The position numbers and the translations under genes were made by a program. A stretch of 64,000 nucleotides of DNA from Drouetiella sp036703255 (GTDB lineage Bacteria; Cyanobacteriota; Cyanobacteriia; Elainellales; Elainellaceae), in the NCBI GenBank assembly GCA_036703255.1, contig DATNPL010000195.1, forward strand, positions 28,185 through 92,184, read 5' to 3'. This document shows positions 15,549-25,123 of the stretch, one piece after another; positions within the stretch are counted from its first letter, which is position 1, and the number at the start of each line of letters is the position of its first letter. The notes under the pieces were generated by a model. The model searched no databases. It saw only the letters and a list, made by a program, of their open reading frames with translations, and had not been told where the DNA came from.

Positions 15549-17669
15549 TTGAATCACAGCTCAACCGCTATTCCCATGCTGATCCCTGCTGACCCGATCG
15601 CCCATTACACCCGTGAGATCGAAGCTGACCCAAACCTGCTGGCCAATTACTGGTATCTGGGGTTGGCTTGGCTGCTGCAAGGCGACGAAGCCGAGGCGCA
15701 GACGGTCTGGTTTGCAGCAGTGACGGCAGCCGCGCCAGAAGTCGTGGAGGCTGGCGTGGCAGATCTGCTAACTATTTTGACGATCGCCGCCACAGAGCAG
15801 CTTCAAAGCGGCAAATTTCACACAGCCGAGCGCATCTTTTTGCAAAGCCTGGAAATTGATGCCACAGCAGATATCTTTTTGCCGCTGGGCAGCGCCGTGG
15901 CTCAGCAAGGCAGATATGAGGAAGCGATCGCCCATTGGCAGAGCGCGATCGATCTCCAGCCCCATCAGGCAGAAGCCTACAGGCGACAGGCAGAAGTCTG
16001 GCAAAAGCTGGGGCAGTGGCCAGAGGCGATCGCGGCTTACACAAGCGCCATTGAGTTTACGCAGGGTGAACAGTCCCTGAAAGCCAGCCCTTTCCAACTT
16101 GCCGAAACCCACTGCAATCTGGGCGGGTGCCTTGGCAAGCTAGGGCATTGGCCAGCCGCCGCCACGCAGTTTCAACAGGCCATCGCCCTCGACCCCGAAA
16201 ACGCTGCACTCTACGGAGAGTTGGGTTGGGCGTTACTGCAACAGCAAAACTGGGATGAGGCGATCGTTCAGTTCCGGCAAGCCGTTGCTCTCAAATCTGA
16301 CTTTGCCCAAACCTACTGCCGTTGGGTAGAGGCGAACAGGCAGCAAAGCCCCCCACTACAATCCAATGCTCGGCTGCTGCATTTGCTCTGTCATGCCTCT
16401 CCATCCACTGAGCCACACGCAACCTTGAGACATCTGCTGCAAGAGCATAGCCGAGAAAATCACTCAGAGGAGGCGATCGCTTTTCCCCTAACAGCTGAGC
16501 CAGAAGCACAGCGGACTGAGCCACCGACTGGATTTTATGAAACAACTCGCGATTGGACCAGTCTTGAGCTTAAAGGCGGCACATACAAACCGCTCGATGC
16601 TCCCCACTGGATTGCCCTCACACCTCCCAAAACCCTAGAGGCCGAAATTCACTTTAGCTTTCGGTTTGGGGAAGCGATCGAACTCCCCGAAACCTTTGTG
16701 GCTGAAATTCCGCAGGGGCGATTTTGGCTAAATACTGACCAGACAAGCAGTGCCGTCATCGCACCAGATCATCGGCTGTTGGGCGACCTTTCTGCCGAAT
16801 TTCCGCTGCTGAGTCCGCAGCATCCCGATCGCCATCCCAGTCACCATTCGGCTCTAAAACTGCCCTCCCTGCCTCCGGTACAAAAACTTGACGGTACGGT
16901 TGTGGTTCTGTCAGGGCTAACGAACGACCTGTACTTTCACTGGATGCTGGATGTTTTGCCCAAGTGGGACTTGCTACAGCGCAGCGGCCTTGACCTAGAC
17001 TCTGTTGACACATTTGTAGTGAGCGATCGCCTGCCTTTTCAGGCTGAGACACTGGCTATGTTGGGTATTCCGCCCCACAAGCGTATGGCAACGGACTCAG
17101 TGCTGCATATCGAGGCGCAGCGGCTCATTGTGCCCTCCTATCCGGGTAGCCCTGCCTGGATGCCTCAATGGGCTTGCCACTGGCTCCAGCATTTACTCAG
17201 CCAGACCCCTAGCCCAGCAGATGCTCGGCCTGCAAAAGGGCGATCGCGCCTGTACATTAGCCGCAGCCAAACCACCAATCGGCGGTTAATCAATGAGGCA
17301 GAGGTGATGCATCTGCTTCAGCCTTTGGGCTTTGAGGCCGTAACCCTAGAATCGCTCTCGGTGCTGGCTCAGGCTGAGCTGCTGTCCCACGCAGAAGTAG
17401 TCATTTCGCCCCACGGGGGTGGCCTGACCAATCTGGCATTTTGCCGACCGGGCACAAAGGTGATTGAGCTATTCGCGCCAGATTATGTTTATCCCTGCTA
17501 CTGGTTTATCAGCAATTTGTTAGGGCTAGAGTATTTCTATCTGGTGGGCAAAACGCCCGCAGGCAGAGGGCTACAGCAGCTTCTCTATCCAGATGCTCGC
17601 CTAGCCGACCTGCTGATTGATTTAGAAGAGCTGCGATCGCTCCTCCATGCAGCAGCCATCACAGAGTAA
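15549..17669 (+). CDS. TPR protein fused to a GT61 (DUF563) glycosyltransferase
   Basis: 706 residues from a TTG at 15549, which has AGGA nine bases upstream; an ATG at 15576 is the alternative. Residues 25-265 hold about six tetratricopeptide repeats (for example RYEEAIAHWQSAIDLQPHQAEAYRR, NWDEAIVQFRQAVALKSDFAQ). Residues 330-700 are a GT61 catalytic region: YFHWMLDVLPKWDLL (about 460), SRLYISRSQTTNRRLINE (about 570), and the conserved ISPHGGGLTNLAFCRPGTKVIELF (about 620). GT61 enzymes transfer xylose or GlcNAc-type sugars in plants and capsular sugars in bacteria. The TPR half probably recruits partner proteins. There are no membrane spans. Confidence 0.88.
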   Translation: MNHSSTAIPMLIPADPIAHYTREIEADPNLLANYWYLGLAWLLQGDEAEAQTVWFAAVTAAAPEVVEAGVADLLTILTIAATEQLQSGKFHTAERIFLQSLEIDATADIFLPLGSAVAQQGRYEEAIAHWQSAIDLQPHQAEAYRRQAEVWQKLGQWPEAIAAYTSAIEFTQGEQSLKASPFQLAETHCNLGGCLGKLGHWPAAATQFQQAIALDPENAALYGELGWALLQQQNWDEAIVQFRQAVALKSDFAQTYCRWVEANRQQSPPLQSNARLLHLLCHASPSTEPHATLRHLLQEHSRENHSEEAIAFPLTAEPEAQRTEPPTGFYETTRDWTSLELKGGTYKPLDAPHWIALTPPKTLEAEIHFSFRFGEAIELPETFVAEIPQGRFWLNTDQTSSAVIAPDHRLLGDLSAEFPLLSPQHPDRHPSHHSALKLPSLPPVQKLDGTVVVLSGLTNDLYFHWMLDVLPKWDLLQRSGLDLDSVDTFVVSDRLPFQAETLAMLGIPPHKRMATDSVLHIEAQRLIVPSYPGSPAWMPQWACHWLQHLLSQTPSPADARPAKGRSRLYISRSQTTNRRLINEAEVMHLLQPLGFEAVTLESLSVLAQAELLSHAEVVISPHGGGLTNLAFCRPGTKVIELFAPDYVYPCYWFISNLLGLEYFYLVGKTPAGRGLQQLLYPDARLADLLIDLEELRSLLHAAAITE

Positions 17670-17860
17670 AGCTCTACGCAATCAGGTTAGAAAAAATATT
17701 CGTTGGATTTAAGCACGTAGCGCTATAAAGCCGCCATAGCAGTTTCTTAGGATCGTTACGGGCAGCAAAATTTTGGCGGCAAACATAGACTTTCTGTAAG
17801 GTTGACAGCAAATTTTGCCAGATAGCCACATACTTCGATAGAAAATGGAAGCATGCATAA

Positions 17861-18856
17861 GTGTCTGACGAAATCATGATCTGGATCACCCTGGCAACTT
17901 TAGCGGCTGGATTAGGACTTGGGGCAGTAGGCGGCTGGCGGCTCGGACGCAGAAGCCATCAACCGATCGCCCTACCTTCAGCAACGCCTGCATCACTCTC
18001 AGTTGAGCAGAATACCCTAGTAGATCAACTCCGGCAGACCCAGATTGCTTATCACAAGGCAACTGAGATAGAAAAGTTTAAGTCGGGTTTTTTGGCGCGC
18101 TCCTCCCATGAGTTGCGATCGCCCATTAACAGCGTCATCAGCCTGCATCAGCTCATCTTGTCAGATTTATGTGAAGACCCAGCCGAAGAGCGCGAGTTTA
18201 TTGGTCAAGCCCAAGCAGCCGCAGAAAAAATGTTGGCATTGCTCGATCGCCTGATTAGCCTGTCAAAAATGAGCTACGGATTAGAACCGCTGCAAACTGA
18301 GCCGTTGCGCCTAGAAGATGTCTTTGCAGAAGTGCAGTACTTTGTTCAGTTGCTGGCTCAAAATCGCAACATTCGCTTAGAGGTTACCCCGCCTGATCCT
18401 GACCTTTATGTTCAGGCAGATCCGCGCTGGCTACGGCAAATCCTGATTAGCCTGATAGATGCACCTCTTTTGCTCATGCAAGAGGGATATATTCGCCTAA
18501 AGAGTCAGGTTGATCTAGAGCGTCAGCAAGTGCAAATTTGGGTCGAGGATGAGCGTCCAGTTGAGTTTTGGCGAGAGTCGAGCGATTTACTAGAGGCTGT
18601 CAATGGCAAGAGCCTAAACCCCAATGTTGTAACCGATCCTCAGCTTGCCAATGCCCAGCTTGTCAAGGCTGAGCTGCAAGAGGCGATTGCCAAAATTCCT
18701 TCACCAGGACTCACGCTTTTAATCATCCAAACCCTGCTAGATGAAATGGCAGGACATCTGGAAATCCTAGAAATACCATCCGAGAGTTCTCCAGAAAATC
18801 ACCTGACGCGGATTCAGTGTTCGGTTCCCCTGGCCGATGGGCAAGAAAGTGAATAG
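17861..18856 (+). CDS. histidine-kinase-like protein with degenerate ATPase domain
   Basis: 331 residues from a GTG at 17861 (GGAAG about 10 bases upstream; ATG at 17876 also possible). One N-terminal membrane span (WITLATLAAGLGLGAVGGW), then a HisKA dimerisation domain with an intact phospho-acceptor box FLARSSHELRSPINSV near residue 85. The ATP-binding part is eroded. The N-box position reads RQILISLIDAPLLL with no Asn, there is no DxGxG, and the G2 region reads SPGLTLLIIQTLLDEMAGHLEI without the glycine pair. It therefore may not autophosphorylate and may act as a docking or accessory partner of another kinase. This is inference from missing residues. No response regulator is adjacent. Confidence 0.72.
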   Translation: MSDEIMIWITLATLAAGLGLGAVGGWRLGRRSHQPIALPSATPASLSVEQNTLVDQLRQTQIAYHKATEIEKFKSGFLARSSHELRSPINSVISLHQLILSDLCEDPAEEREFIGQAQAAAEKMLALLDRLISLSKMSYGLEPLQTEPLRLEDVFAEVQYFVQLLAQNRNIRLEVTPPDPDLYVQADPRWLRQILISLIDAPLLLMQEGYIRLKSQVDLERQQVQIWVEDERPVEFWRESSDLLEAVNGKSLNPNVVTDPQLANAQLVKAELQEAIAKIPSPGLTLLIIQTLLDEMAGHLEILEIPSESSPENHLTRIQCSVPLADGQESE

Positions 18857-18924
18857 GCTCACACCTTGCCGAGTATGGCAGGAGAAATCCTCCGCCACAC
18901 AACAGCTTGAACGACCCGACGGAC

Positions 18925-20676
18925 TTAGCTGGCCTGATACTGCTCTAAGGTGTGCTTTTCCCAAAGAGATTGATACAGCCCCGGCTGGGCTAGCAGTTCC
19001 ATATGTGTCCCGATCTGCACGATCGTCCCCTGATCCATCACCATAATGCGATCGGCTGTGGCCGCTGCCGAAAGCTGGTGAGAGATGAACAGCACCGTTT
19101 TGCGGCGCGTCCCTTCAGAAAGATTTCGCAAGATTTGCGTTGCGGTTTGGTTGTCAACACTAGATAGAGAATCATCCAAAATCAGGATAGGCGCATCCAC
19201 CAGCAGTGCCCGAGCCAGCGCCGTCCGCTGCCGCTGCCCGCCTGAAAGCGTGATGCCCCTCTCGCCCACGATCGTTTTGTACTGCTGAGGAAAGTTAAGG
19301 ATCTCGCCATGAATTTGCGCAGCCTTAGCAGCCAGCTCCACCTGCGGCTGTTCGCTCACCGGATCGCCATAGCGAACATTATTTTTAATCGTTGTACTAA
19401 ACAAGAAGCTCTCTTGCGGCACGTAAGCGATCGCCGCCCGCAGGTCTTGCAAGCGAATCTGGGTAATGTCGTAGCCATCCACAAAAAGCTGACCTGGCGC
19501 GACATCCAACAAGCGGGGCAGGGCATTAGCCAGAGTAGATTTGCCTGAGCCGATTGAACCAACCACGGCGATCGTCTCTCCCGGCTCAATCACAAAATTA
19601 ATGTCGTTTAGCGCGGCAGTCGCAGCATCGGGATAGGTGTAGGACAAATGCTGCGCTGTGATCCAGCCTTTCACCTGCTGCCGAGGCAAAACGATCGCAT
19701 TCTGCACATCCTTGATCTGCGGCTCGTTAGACAAAATAGACTCAAGGCGATCGATACTCACTTCACCCCGCTGGTAGGCCGTAATCGTAAACCCTAGCAG
19801 TGCTGTCGGAAAGACTAAATTTTGGGCAAACAGCAGCAGCGCCACAAAGCCGCCCACGCTGATCGTCCCATCGGCGATCGCCCCCACCCCCAGCGCCAGC
19901 AGCGCCAACTGGCTGATGCTAGCCAAGCCGCGCAGCAGCGGAAACAGGGTATTTTGCGTCTTGGCCAGCTTGAGGTTGCAGGTCAGCATTTGTTGATTGA
20001 GCTGATGAAAAGCGCGACGTTCATTGTCTTCCTGAGCGTAGATCTTGATCAGCGCCATACCGCTCATATCTTCCTGAATCAGATCGCTCAGGTCAGCATT
20101 GGCCTCTTGAACTTGAAGCTGTTGATTACGAAGACGGTTGCTAAACAACTGCACCAAAATCAAAATACAAGGAAAGATGACGATCGCCACCAGCGTCAGC
20201 CAAACGTTAATGCTCAGCATCGCGGGCAGCGTCAGCGCGTAAGCAAATACCATGTTTGCCAGACTCAACACCGCAAAACCCAGCAAACGGCGAATATTAT
20301 CCACATCGCTGGTGGCACGGCTGATCAAATCTCCGGGCGTATTCACGGCAAAATAGCTTGGCTCAAGCGTCAGCAGATGGTTAAAAATCTTCTGCTTTAG
20401 GTCAAACTCGACCTGCCGACCCACCCCAAACAACAGCGTCCGAGAAGACATCCTCACGAGCCACATGAGAGAGGCCAGGATTAAAATCAGCACCGCGTAA
20501 AAAATCACCCGCTCCATCGTGAAGGTGGCTTGCAGCTCATCCAGCCCGTCCCGAATCAGCAGCGGAATATAGACTGCTAGCCCATTGACGACCAATAAAG
20601 ACAGAATCCCCAAGGCGGCTTGCCGCCAGTGGGGACGCATATAGGCAACCAGTTTTTGTAGTCGTGCATCAGCCAT
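18925..20676 (-). CDS. ABC exporter half-transporter (MdlB/MsbA type)
   Basis: 583 residues, typical of a homodimeric type IV exporter. Residues 15-300 are six transmembrane helices. The nucleotide-binding domain (about 340-575) has Walker A GSIGSGKST, the Q-loop YVPQESFLFS, signature LSGGQRQR, Walker B ILILDDSLSSVD and the switch histidine in LFISHQLS. Such proteins export lipids, glycolipids or drugs across the inner membrane. Proximity to glycan genes makes lipid or glycan precursor export possible, but the substrate is not readable. It is convergent with the kinase-like gene and 32 bases downstream of the YdcF-like gene on the same strand, which suggests co-transcription. Confidence 0.88.
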   Translation of the reverse strand: MADARLQKLVAYMRPHWRQAALGILSLLVVNGLAVYIPLLIRDGLDELQATFTMERVIFYAVLILILASLMWLVRMSSRTLLFGVGRQVEFDLKQKIFNHLLTLEPSYFAVNTPGDLISRATSDVDNIRRLLGFAVLSLANMVFAYALTLPAMLSINVWLTLVAIVIFPCILILVQLFSNRLRNQQLQVQEANADLSDLIQEDMSGMALIKIYAQEDNERRAFHQLNQQMLTCNLKLAKTQNTLFPLLRGLASISQLALLALGVGAIADGTISVGGFVALLLFAQNLVFPTALLGFTITAYQRGEVSIDRLESILSNEPQIKDVQNAIVLPRQQVKGWITAQHLSYTYPDAATAALNDINFVIEPGETIAVVGSIGSGKSTLANALPRLLDVAPGQLFVDGYDITQIRLQDLRAAIAYVPQESFLFSTTIKNNVRYGDPVSEQPQVELAAKAAQIHGEILNFPQQYKTIVGERGITLSGGQRQRTALARALLVDAPILILDDSLSSVDNQTATQILRNLSEGTRRKTVLFISHQLSAAATADRIMVMDQGTIVQIGTHMELLAQPGLYQSLWEKHTLEQYQAS

Positions 20677-20708
20677 GTTGAGAGGAGAGGGTTGAGATAC
20701 TCCCTAGC

Positions 20709-21800
20709 TTACACACCCAGCGGATCAGTCAGCCAGCCCCGCAGGAAATAGTAGACGGTTGCCAGATACTCATCTACAACGCGACTGCTAATCACCAAAG
20801 CTTCGGCGCTTGGAATCAGATCCGTCAGCGCCGCCAGTCGCAGCCCTGCCTGACTCTGAAACACATAGAAATCTGTGGGTTTGGGAATGATGCCAAAATT
20901 GAGTCGGGCGAAGGTAGAGGCCGTTCGCCTTAGCCCCAAGGCCGGAGTCACAAGCTGAATGGGAATCCGTGACCCAGAAGCAGCGGCACCAGTCGGCACT
21001 TCTTGAATCGAGCCGTTATCGCAGGTGGCATACAGACGGCAGTTGTCACTCACATCACCTGGACTGAGGATTTTACGCACGGCGATCGCACTGCTGCGCG
21101 GATCAACGCCATCCGTCTCAATTCGTACCTGTGACCCATCTACCCCCGCCCGCTGCACCAAAAAGTTAGTAATCACATCGGTTGAGGTGACATCGGGCTG
21201 AGCCAGAATCGGCTGTGGCCCCGCACTGACAATCACGAGTGGCGTATTGCCCCGCGATCGCTGCTCGGCATAGAGCTGTCCTGCATACAGCAGCCGAGAC
21301 TGAAGCGTCACGCTCAGACCATCGGCAATGTTGCTCAACTGCGATCGCAGCCGATAAGCCGGATTGCTGGGCGTCGTGCCATCTCCCAAAACCACAATGG
21401 CAGGCACATCGCGATCGGTCGGACGCTGGCTCAGTTCCAGTGCCGATTTCTGCTCCGTTTGCGCTGTCAGAAGGTAGGCGGTCAGGGGCAAGCTGGCAAT
21501 GAGCAAAATAATCAGGGCGGCCATCACCTGCGAACCATCCACTTTTTTCGTCCCTACCCGCACCGAAGAGGCCAGGAGAATCAGCACCAGCCCCAGAGGC
21601 CGCAACGGAAAGGAGATCACACCCCAGAGTACGCCAACAGTTTTATTGGTGGGGTCTAAAAAGGCAAGCACCATGAGCAGCACCAGCACTAACCCACCCA
21701 ACCATGTCAAATATCGCCGATCGATCCAGGTCAGCAATACGAAACGCACCAGGAAATAAATTCCTACCAGAACAAGAATTTGAGTGATCAGTTCAAACAT
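20709..21800 (-). CDS. YdcF/ElyC-like (DUF218) membrane protein
   Basis: 363 residues. Four hydrophobic segments occupy residues 1-115 (ELITQILVLVGIYFLVRFVLL, YLTWLGGLVLVLLMVLAFLD, VISFPLRPLGLVLILLASSV, MAALIILLIASLPLTAYLLT). The DUF218 domain (about 130-345) starts with PAIVVLGDGTTPSNPAYRLRSQ, with a later RSSAIAVRKIL and LVISSRVVDEYL. DUF218 proteins such as ElyC and SanA influence peptidoglycan or undecaprenyl-phosphate use, but their chemistry is not settled. It is upstream of the ABC exporter on the same strand, and an envelope role is likely. Start ATG at 21800. Confidence 0.75.
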   Translation of the reverse strand: MFELITQILVLVGIYFLVRFVLLTWIDRRYLTWLGGLVLVLLMVLAFLDPTNKTVGVLWGVISFPLRPLGLVLILLASSVRVGTKKVDGSQVMAALIILLIASLPLTAYLLTAQTEQKSALELSQRPTDRDVPAIVVLGDGTTPSNPAYRLRSQLSNIADGLSVTLQSRLLYAGQLYAEQRSRGNTPLVIVSAGPQPILAQPDVTSTDVITNFLVQRAGVDGSQVRIETDGVDPRSSAIAVRKILSPGDVSDNCRLYATCDNGSIQEVPTGAAASGSRIPIQLVTPALGLRRTASTFARLNFGIIPKPTDFYVFQSQAGLRLAALTDLIPSAEALVISSRVVDEYLATVYYFLRGWLTDPLGV

Positions 21801-22002
21801 TGCGACCCTCTCTTACACCACCCATACAAAACCTGCCTAATTAAAGCTGCATATTTAGCGTATTGGACTAGCCTTGTTTAACTGTAATCAAACTCTGCTC
21901 AAATCAATCACCTAAAAGAAAATTAATTTAAGAAATTTTAGGATCGCCTGATGAAATTTAGGGTTTGGAGCCTGAGTTCGTTCACCCTGGATCAAGATAC
22001 GC

Positions 22003-22030
22003 CAAAAAAAAGGGCGAGATTTTCTCACCC
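22003..22030 (-). terminator. intrinsic terminator of the sugar transferase gene
   Basis: On the minus strand GGGTGAGA pairs with TCTCGCCC (one G-U pair) around AAA and is followed by eight U residues (A-run 22003-22010). On the plus strand the same site has a C-A mismatch, so the hairpin works best on the minus strand. It lies about 100 bases downstream of the sugar transferase stop. Confidence 0.75.
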
Positions 22031-22128
22031 AACCGACGTATGAACGCTCAATATGAAAGTTTTCTGCTCTCAGGTTTGCAAGATTTCCCTCACTCTACTC
22101 AACCCGAAACCCTCTAATGAAGCGGCTA

Positions 22129-22818
22129 CTAGTAAGCCCCTGCCCGCTTGGTCAACAGTACGGCTAAGGTTCTCCAAATGATCGCTAAATCATAGAGAGG
22201 AGTCCAGAGAGCCTGATACCGGAGGTCAAGATCCACCACATCTTCAAAGTTTTGGATAGCCGATCGCCCGTTGACCTGCCATTCGCCCGTTAGCCCTGGC
22301 TTAACGTTAAGCCGCTGCCAATGGCGGACATCATACTGAATCACCTCATCATGGGTGGGAGGACGGGTTCCCACTAGGCTCATCTCACCCACCAAAACAT
22401 TCCAAAACTGGGGAAATTCATCTAGGCTGGTCTTACGCAGAAACCGCCCCACCCGAGTCACTCTGGGGTCTTGCTTGTTCTTAAAAATCAGCCCCTGCGC
22501 CTCATTGGGCACCGAGGTCTTCAAATCATCCGCATCTTTCACCATCGATCGAAATTTGCGGATAACAATGGGTCGCCCCTGCAAGCCGTAGCGCACCTGC
22601 TGGTAAAGAACAGGGCCGGGGCTATCCAGCTTGATGAGAATCGCCAAAGGGACAAAAAGAATGGCAAAGAAGATCAGTCCTACGATCGCCCCACCGATAT
22701 CCAGCGTGCGCTTGATCAGGCACAGCGTGGAGCGATGGGGTGAATCAAACTGAGGAGATTCAAACTGAGGAAGTTCAGGAAGGTCGAGCGCTGCTGATGA
22801 AACCGAGTTGCCATTCAT
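22129..22818 (-). CDS. polyprenyl-phosphate sugar-1-phosphate transferase (WbaP/PglC-like core)
   Basis: 229 residues. After about 30 variable residues, KRTLDIGGAIVGLIFFAILFVPLAILIKLDS gives the re-entrant membrane helix, followed by SPGPVLYQQVRYGLQGRPIVIRKFRSM and the Asp-Glu catalytic region near SLDEFPQFWNVLVGEMSLVGTRPP. Other typical blocks are KPGLTGEWQVNGR and DLDLRYQ. These enzymes move a sugar phosphate from a UDP-sugar to undecaprenyl phosphate, the first step of a repeat unit of extracellular polysaccharide. It probably primes the glycan assembled by the genes at 3-18 kb. The length fits the monotopic core family without the large WbaP N-terminus. It has its own terminator at 22003-22030. 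Confidence 0.88.
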   Translation of the reverse strand: MNGNSVSSAALDLPELPQFESPQFDSPHRSTLCLIKRTLDIGGAIVGLIFFAILFVPLAILIKLDSPGPVLYQQVRYGLQGRPIVIRKFRSMVKDADDLKTSVPNEAQGLIFKNKQDPRVTRVGRFLRKTSLDEFPQFWNVLVGEMSLVGTRPPTHDEVIQYDVRHWQRLNVKPGLTGEWQVNGRSAIQNFEDVVDLDLRYQALWTPLYDLAIIWRTLAVLLTKRAGAY

Positions 22819-23423
22819 TTTGGTAGTGCCCTGGAGAAATATCCACGCTGACTGGATTGCTGCGAAACTTCAGTGTTTCTACTGGCAATATAGGATGGTT
22901 TCTCTGGAGACATTGACTCAAAAGCTGCCTTTTTGCAGAAACTTCTTATTCCCTCACAGATTCTCTATTTTTGTGAATTTTTCATGAAGTTCTGCCGATG
23001 CGTTGCAATATCTATATCTTTTACGTTGGTCGACTCTGGAAATAAGTCACTTTAAGACCCTCAGATAAATTTCAAGTAAAGATCAGCCTCCTACTCCAGA
23101 AGGAAATACGGATTGTATCTGCGGAATACACTGAACTCAATTTGTTTATTTCATCACCTAAAGCCAAAAAGCAAAGGCTGTATCTATAGATACAAATCTG
23201 AATATTAGTAGAGACTTCATTCCCCTATCTGCTGCGGATCGTGGTATTTACGTAAGGATTTTTTGAGGCGTGGGCAAAACCCACGCCTCAAAAAATCCTT
23301 ACCCTATTTAGGACAGTACCCTGCATTCCTGCTTGCATCTTGTTACTTATTTTTGTTGAACCCCCACAAGCTAGAGGTTAGGTGTAGTGTTGGGATGTAA
23401 AAGACGCTTCGGGAGTGCAAGCC
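22819..23423. other. intergenic region with palindromic repeat
   Basis: About 600 bases between divergent genes (sugar transferase on minus, GH57 on plus). It holds a long perfect inverted repeat at 23252-23302 (listed separately). No credible gene was seen. The GH57 start has its ribosome site GGGAG at 23410. Confidence 0.5.
23252..23302. repeat. 51-base perfect palindromic element
   Basis: Two 23-base arms (23252-23274 and 23280-23302) are exact inverted copies around a 5-base loop (CAAAA). The arms start GTAAGGATTTTTTGAGG. The outer core AAGGATTTT recurs in the inverted repeat at 24990-25040, which suggests a dispersed palindromic family rather than a simple terminator. Confidence 0.8.
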
Positions 23424-24941
23424 ATGTCATTTGCTGCCCAGCCATCTGCTACCCAGCCATCTGCTACCCAGACTGCGATCGCCTCTTCCTTGCCCCAACT
23501 GCCCGAAATCATAGACAACTTGCCCAACCTTTGCGGCGCTGAAGCGAACGTTCAGGCCATCACCCAGCTTCAGCAGCCAATCTGGCTACCTCACACCAAT
23601 CTGCAACTGCAAAATATCTCAGCGGGATTTGCGATCGCCCTGCACATGCACCAGCCCACCATTCCAGCGGGGGCAAACGGCGAACTGATTGGCAATTTAC
23701 AACGCATGTTTGAGCATCCCAACGAGGGAGACAACCACAATGCGGGAGTCTTTGCCTGGTGCTATTCTCGCATGGCAGATTTTATTCCAGACTTGGTTAG
23801 CCAGGGCTGCAACCCGCGCGTCATGCTGGACTACTCCGGCAATCTGCTGTGGGGGCTGCGGCAGATGGGACGTGGCGACATTTTAGACAACCTGAAGCGC
23901 ATCACTTGTGAGCAGGATTACCAGCCCTATGTAGAGTGGCTCGGCACCCTGTGGAGCCATGCCGTCGTGCCCTCTACACCCATTCCCGACATCAAGCTAC
24001 ATATTCAAGCCTGGCAGCATCAGTTTGCCGCTGTCTTTGGCTGGGAAGCCCTGGCGCGCGTCAAAGGCTTTTCCCCGCCAGAAATGCATCTGCCCAACCA
24101 TCCTGATACGCTCTACGAATTGATCAAAGCGCTGAAAGGCTGTGGCTACCGTTGGCTGCTGGTGCAGGAGCATTCCGTAGAAAGCCTGAACGGACATCCT
24201 TTGGGCTTTAAGCATGTGCCGCATCGGTTGGTGGCGCGCAATTCTGCGGGTGACGTTGTGAGCATGACGGCCTTGATCAAGACTCAGGGATCAGATACCA
24301 AGCTTGTCGGACAAATGCAGCCCTACTATGAGGCCAAGACGCTTTCGCCTGTACAAATTGATGGGGTGATGATCCCGCCGCTGGTGTCGCAGATTAGCGA
24401 TGGCGAAAATGGCGGCGTCATGATGAATGAGTTTCCCTCTGCCTTTAAACAAGCCTGGGAAGACGCCAAGCAGGGCAAAACCGTGGGCTTTACAGGCAGC
24501 GAGTATCTAGAGCTAATTGAAGCAGCAGGCTGTAATTTAGAAAATTTACCGACCTGTCAGGCGATCGGCCAGCATCAGATTTGGGAGCGCATTGACACCT
24601 GCACACCTGAGAATGTGACGCGAGCGATTCAGGAAATCCAGGCAGAGCATCCTAACTTTCATATGGATGGTGCCTCTTGGACGAGCGATCTGAGCTGGGT
24701 TAGGGGCTACGAAAATGTTTTGACGCCGATGAATCAATTGAGCGCTCAATTTCATGAGGCGATCGATCCCCTCATACAGTCTGATCCGGCAATGGCTCAG
24801 CAGCCACGCTATCGCAATGCGCTCTTGCACAACCTGCTGCTGCAAACAAGCTGCTTCCGCTATTGGGGGCAGGGTGCCTGGACAGACTATGCCCGCGAGA
24901 TCGCTAGACGCGGCGAGGAAATTTTGCGCGCTGAGTTCTAG
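23424..24941 (+). CDS. glycoside hydrolase family 57 protein
   Basis: About 505 residues from the ATG at 23424, chosen over the GTG at 23415 because GGGAG at 23410-23415 is well spaced for it. The first 65 residues are low-complexity and include a repeated ATQPSATQ stretch. The GH57 core starts with FAIALHMHQPTIPAGANGE, the conserved HxHQP region of the family, followed by YSGNLLWGL and later FSPPEMHLPNHPDTLY. Family members act on alpha-glucans (amylase, branching enzyme, glucanotransferase types). The catalytic Glu/Asp cannot be assigned here without alignment. It likely works in glycogen metabolism in the cytoplasm. Confidence 0.82.
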   Translation: MSFAAQPSATQPSATQTAIASSLPQLPEIIDNLPNLCGAEANVQAITQLQQPIWLPHTNLQLQNISAGFAIALHMHQPTIPAGANGELIGNLQRMFEHPNEGDNHNAGVFAWCYSRMADFIPDLVSQGCNPRVMLDYSGNLLWGLRQMGRGDILDNLKRITCEQDYQPYVEWLGTLWSHAVVPSTPIPDIKLHIQAWQHQFAAVFGWEALARVKGFSPPEMHLPNHPDTLYELIKALKGCGYRWLLVQEHSVESLNGHPLGFKHVPHRLVARNSAGDVVSMTALIKTQGSDTKLVGQMQPYYEAKTLSPVQIDGVMIPPLVSQISDGENGGVMMNEFPSAFKQAWEDAKQGKTVGFTGSEYLELIEAAGCNLENLPTCQAIGQHQIWERIDTCTPENVTRAIQEIQAEHPNFHMDGASWTSDLSWVRGYENVLTPMNQLSAQFHEAIDPLIQSDPAMAQQPRYRNALLHNLLLQTSCFRYWGQGAWTDYAREIARRGEEILRAEF

Positions 24942-24989
24942 CCGTTTGCCTTGGCTGAAACTTGGGGGCTGAAACTTGGGTGGAAGTCT

Positions 24990-25040
24990 GCAAGGATTTT
25001 GTGTGGCATGGTCTTGGCTCGTGTCACACAAAATCCTTGC
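24990..25040. repeat. palindromic element before tRNA-Gln
   Basis: Sixteen-base exact inverted arms (GCAAGGATTTTGTGTG at 24990-25005, CACACAAAATCCTTGC at 25025-25040) around a 19-base loop, directly after the GH57 stop. It may end that transcript. The AAGGATTTT arm core resembles the element at 23252-23302. Confidence 0.7.
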
Positions 25041-25123
25041 CGTTCTGGGACTACCAAAATTTTGTAGGAGCCAGTTGACACTCTGCCTAGAGAGACTGTT
25101 AAGATAGGGGAGGTGAAAACCGT

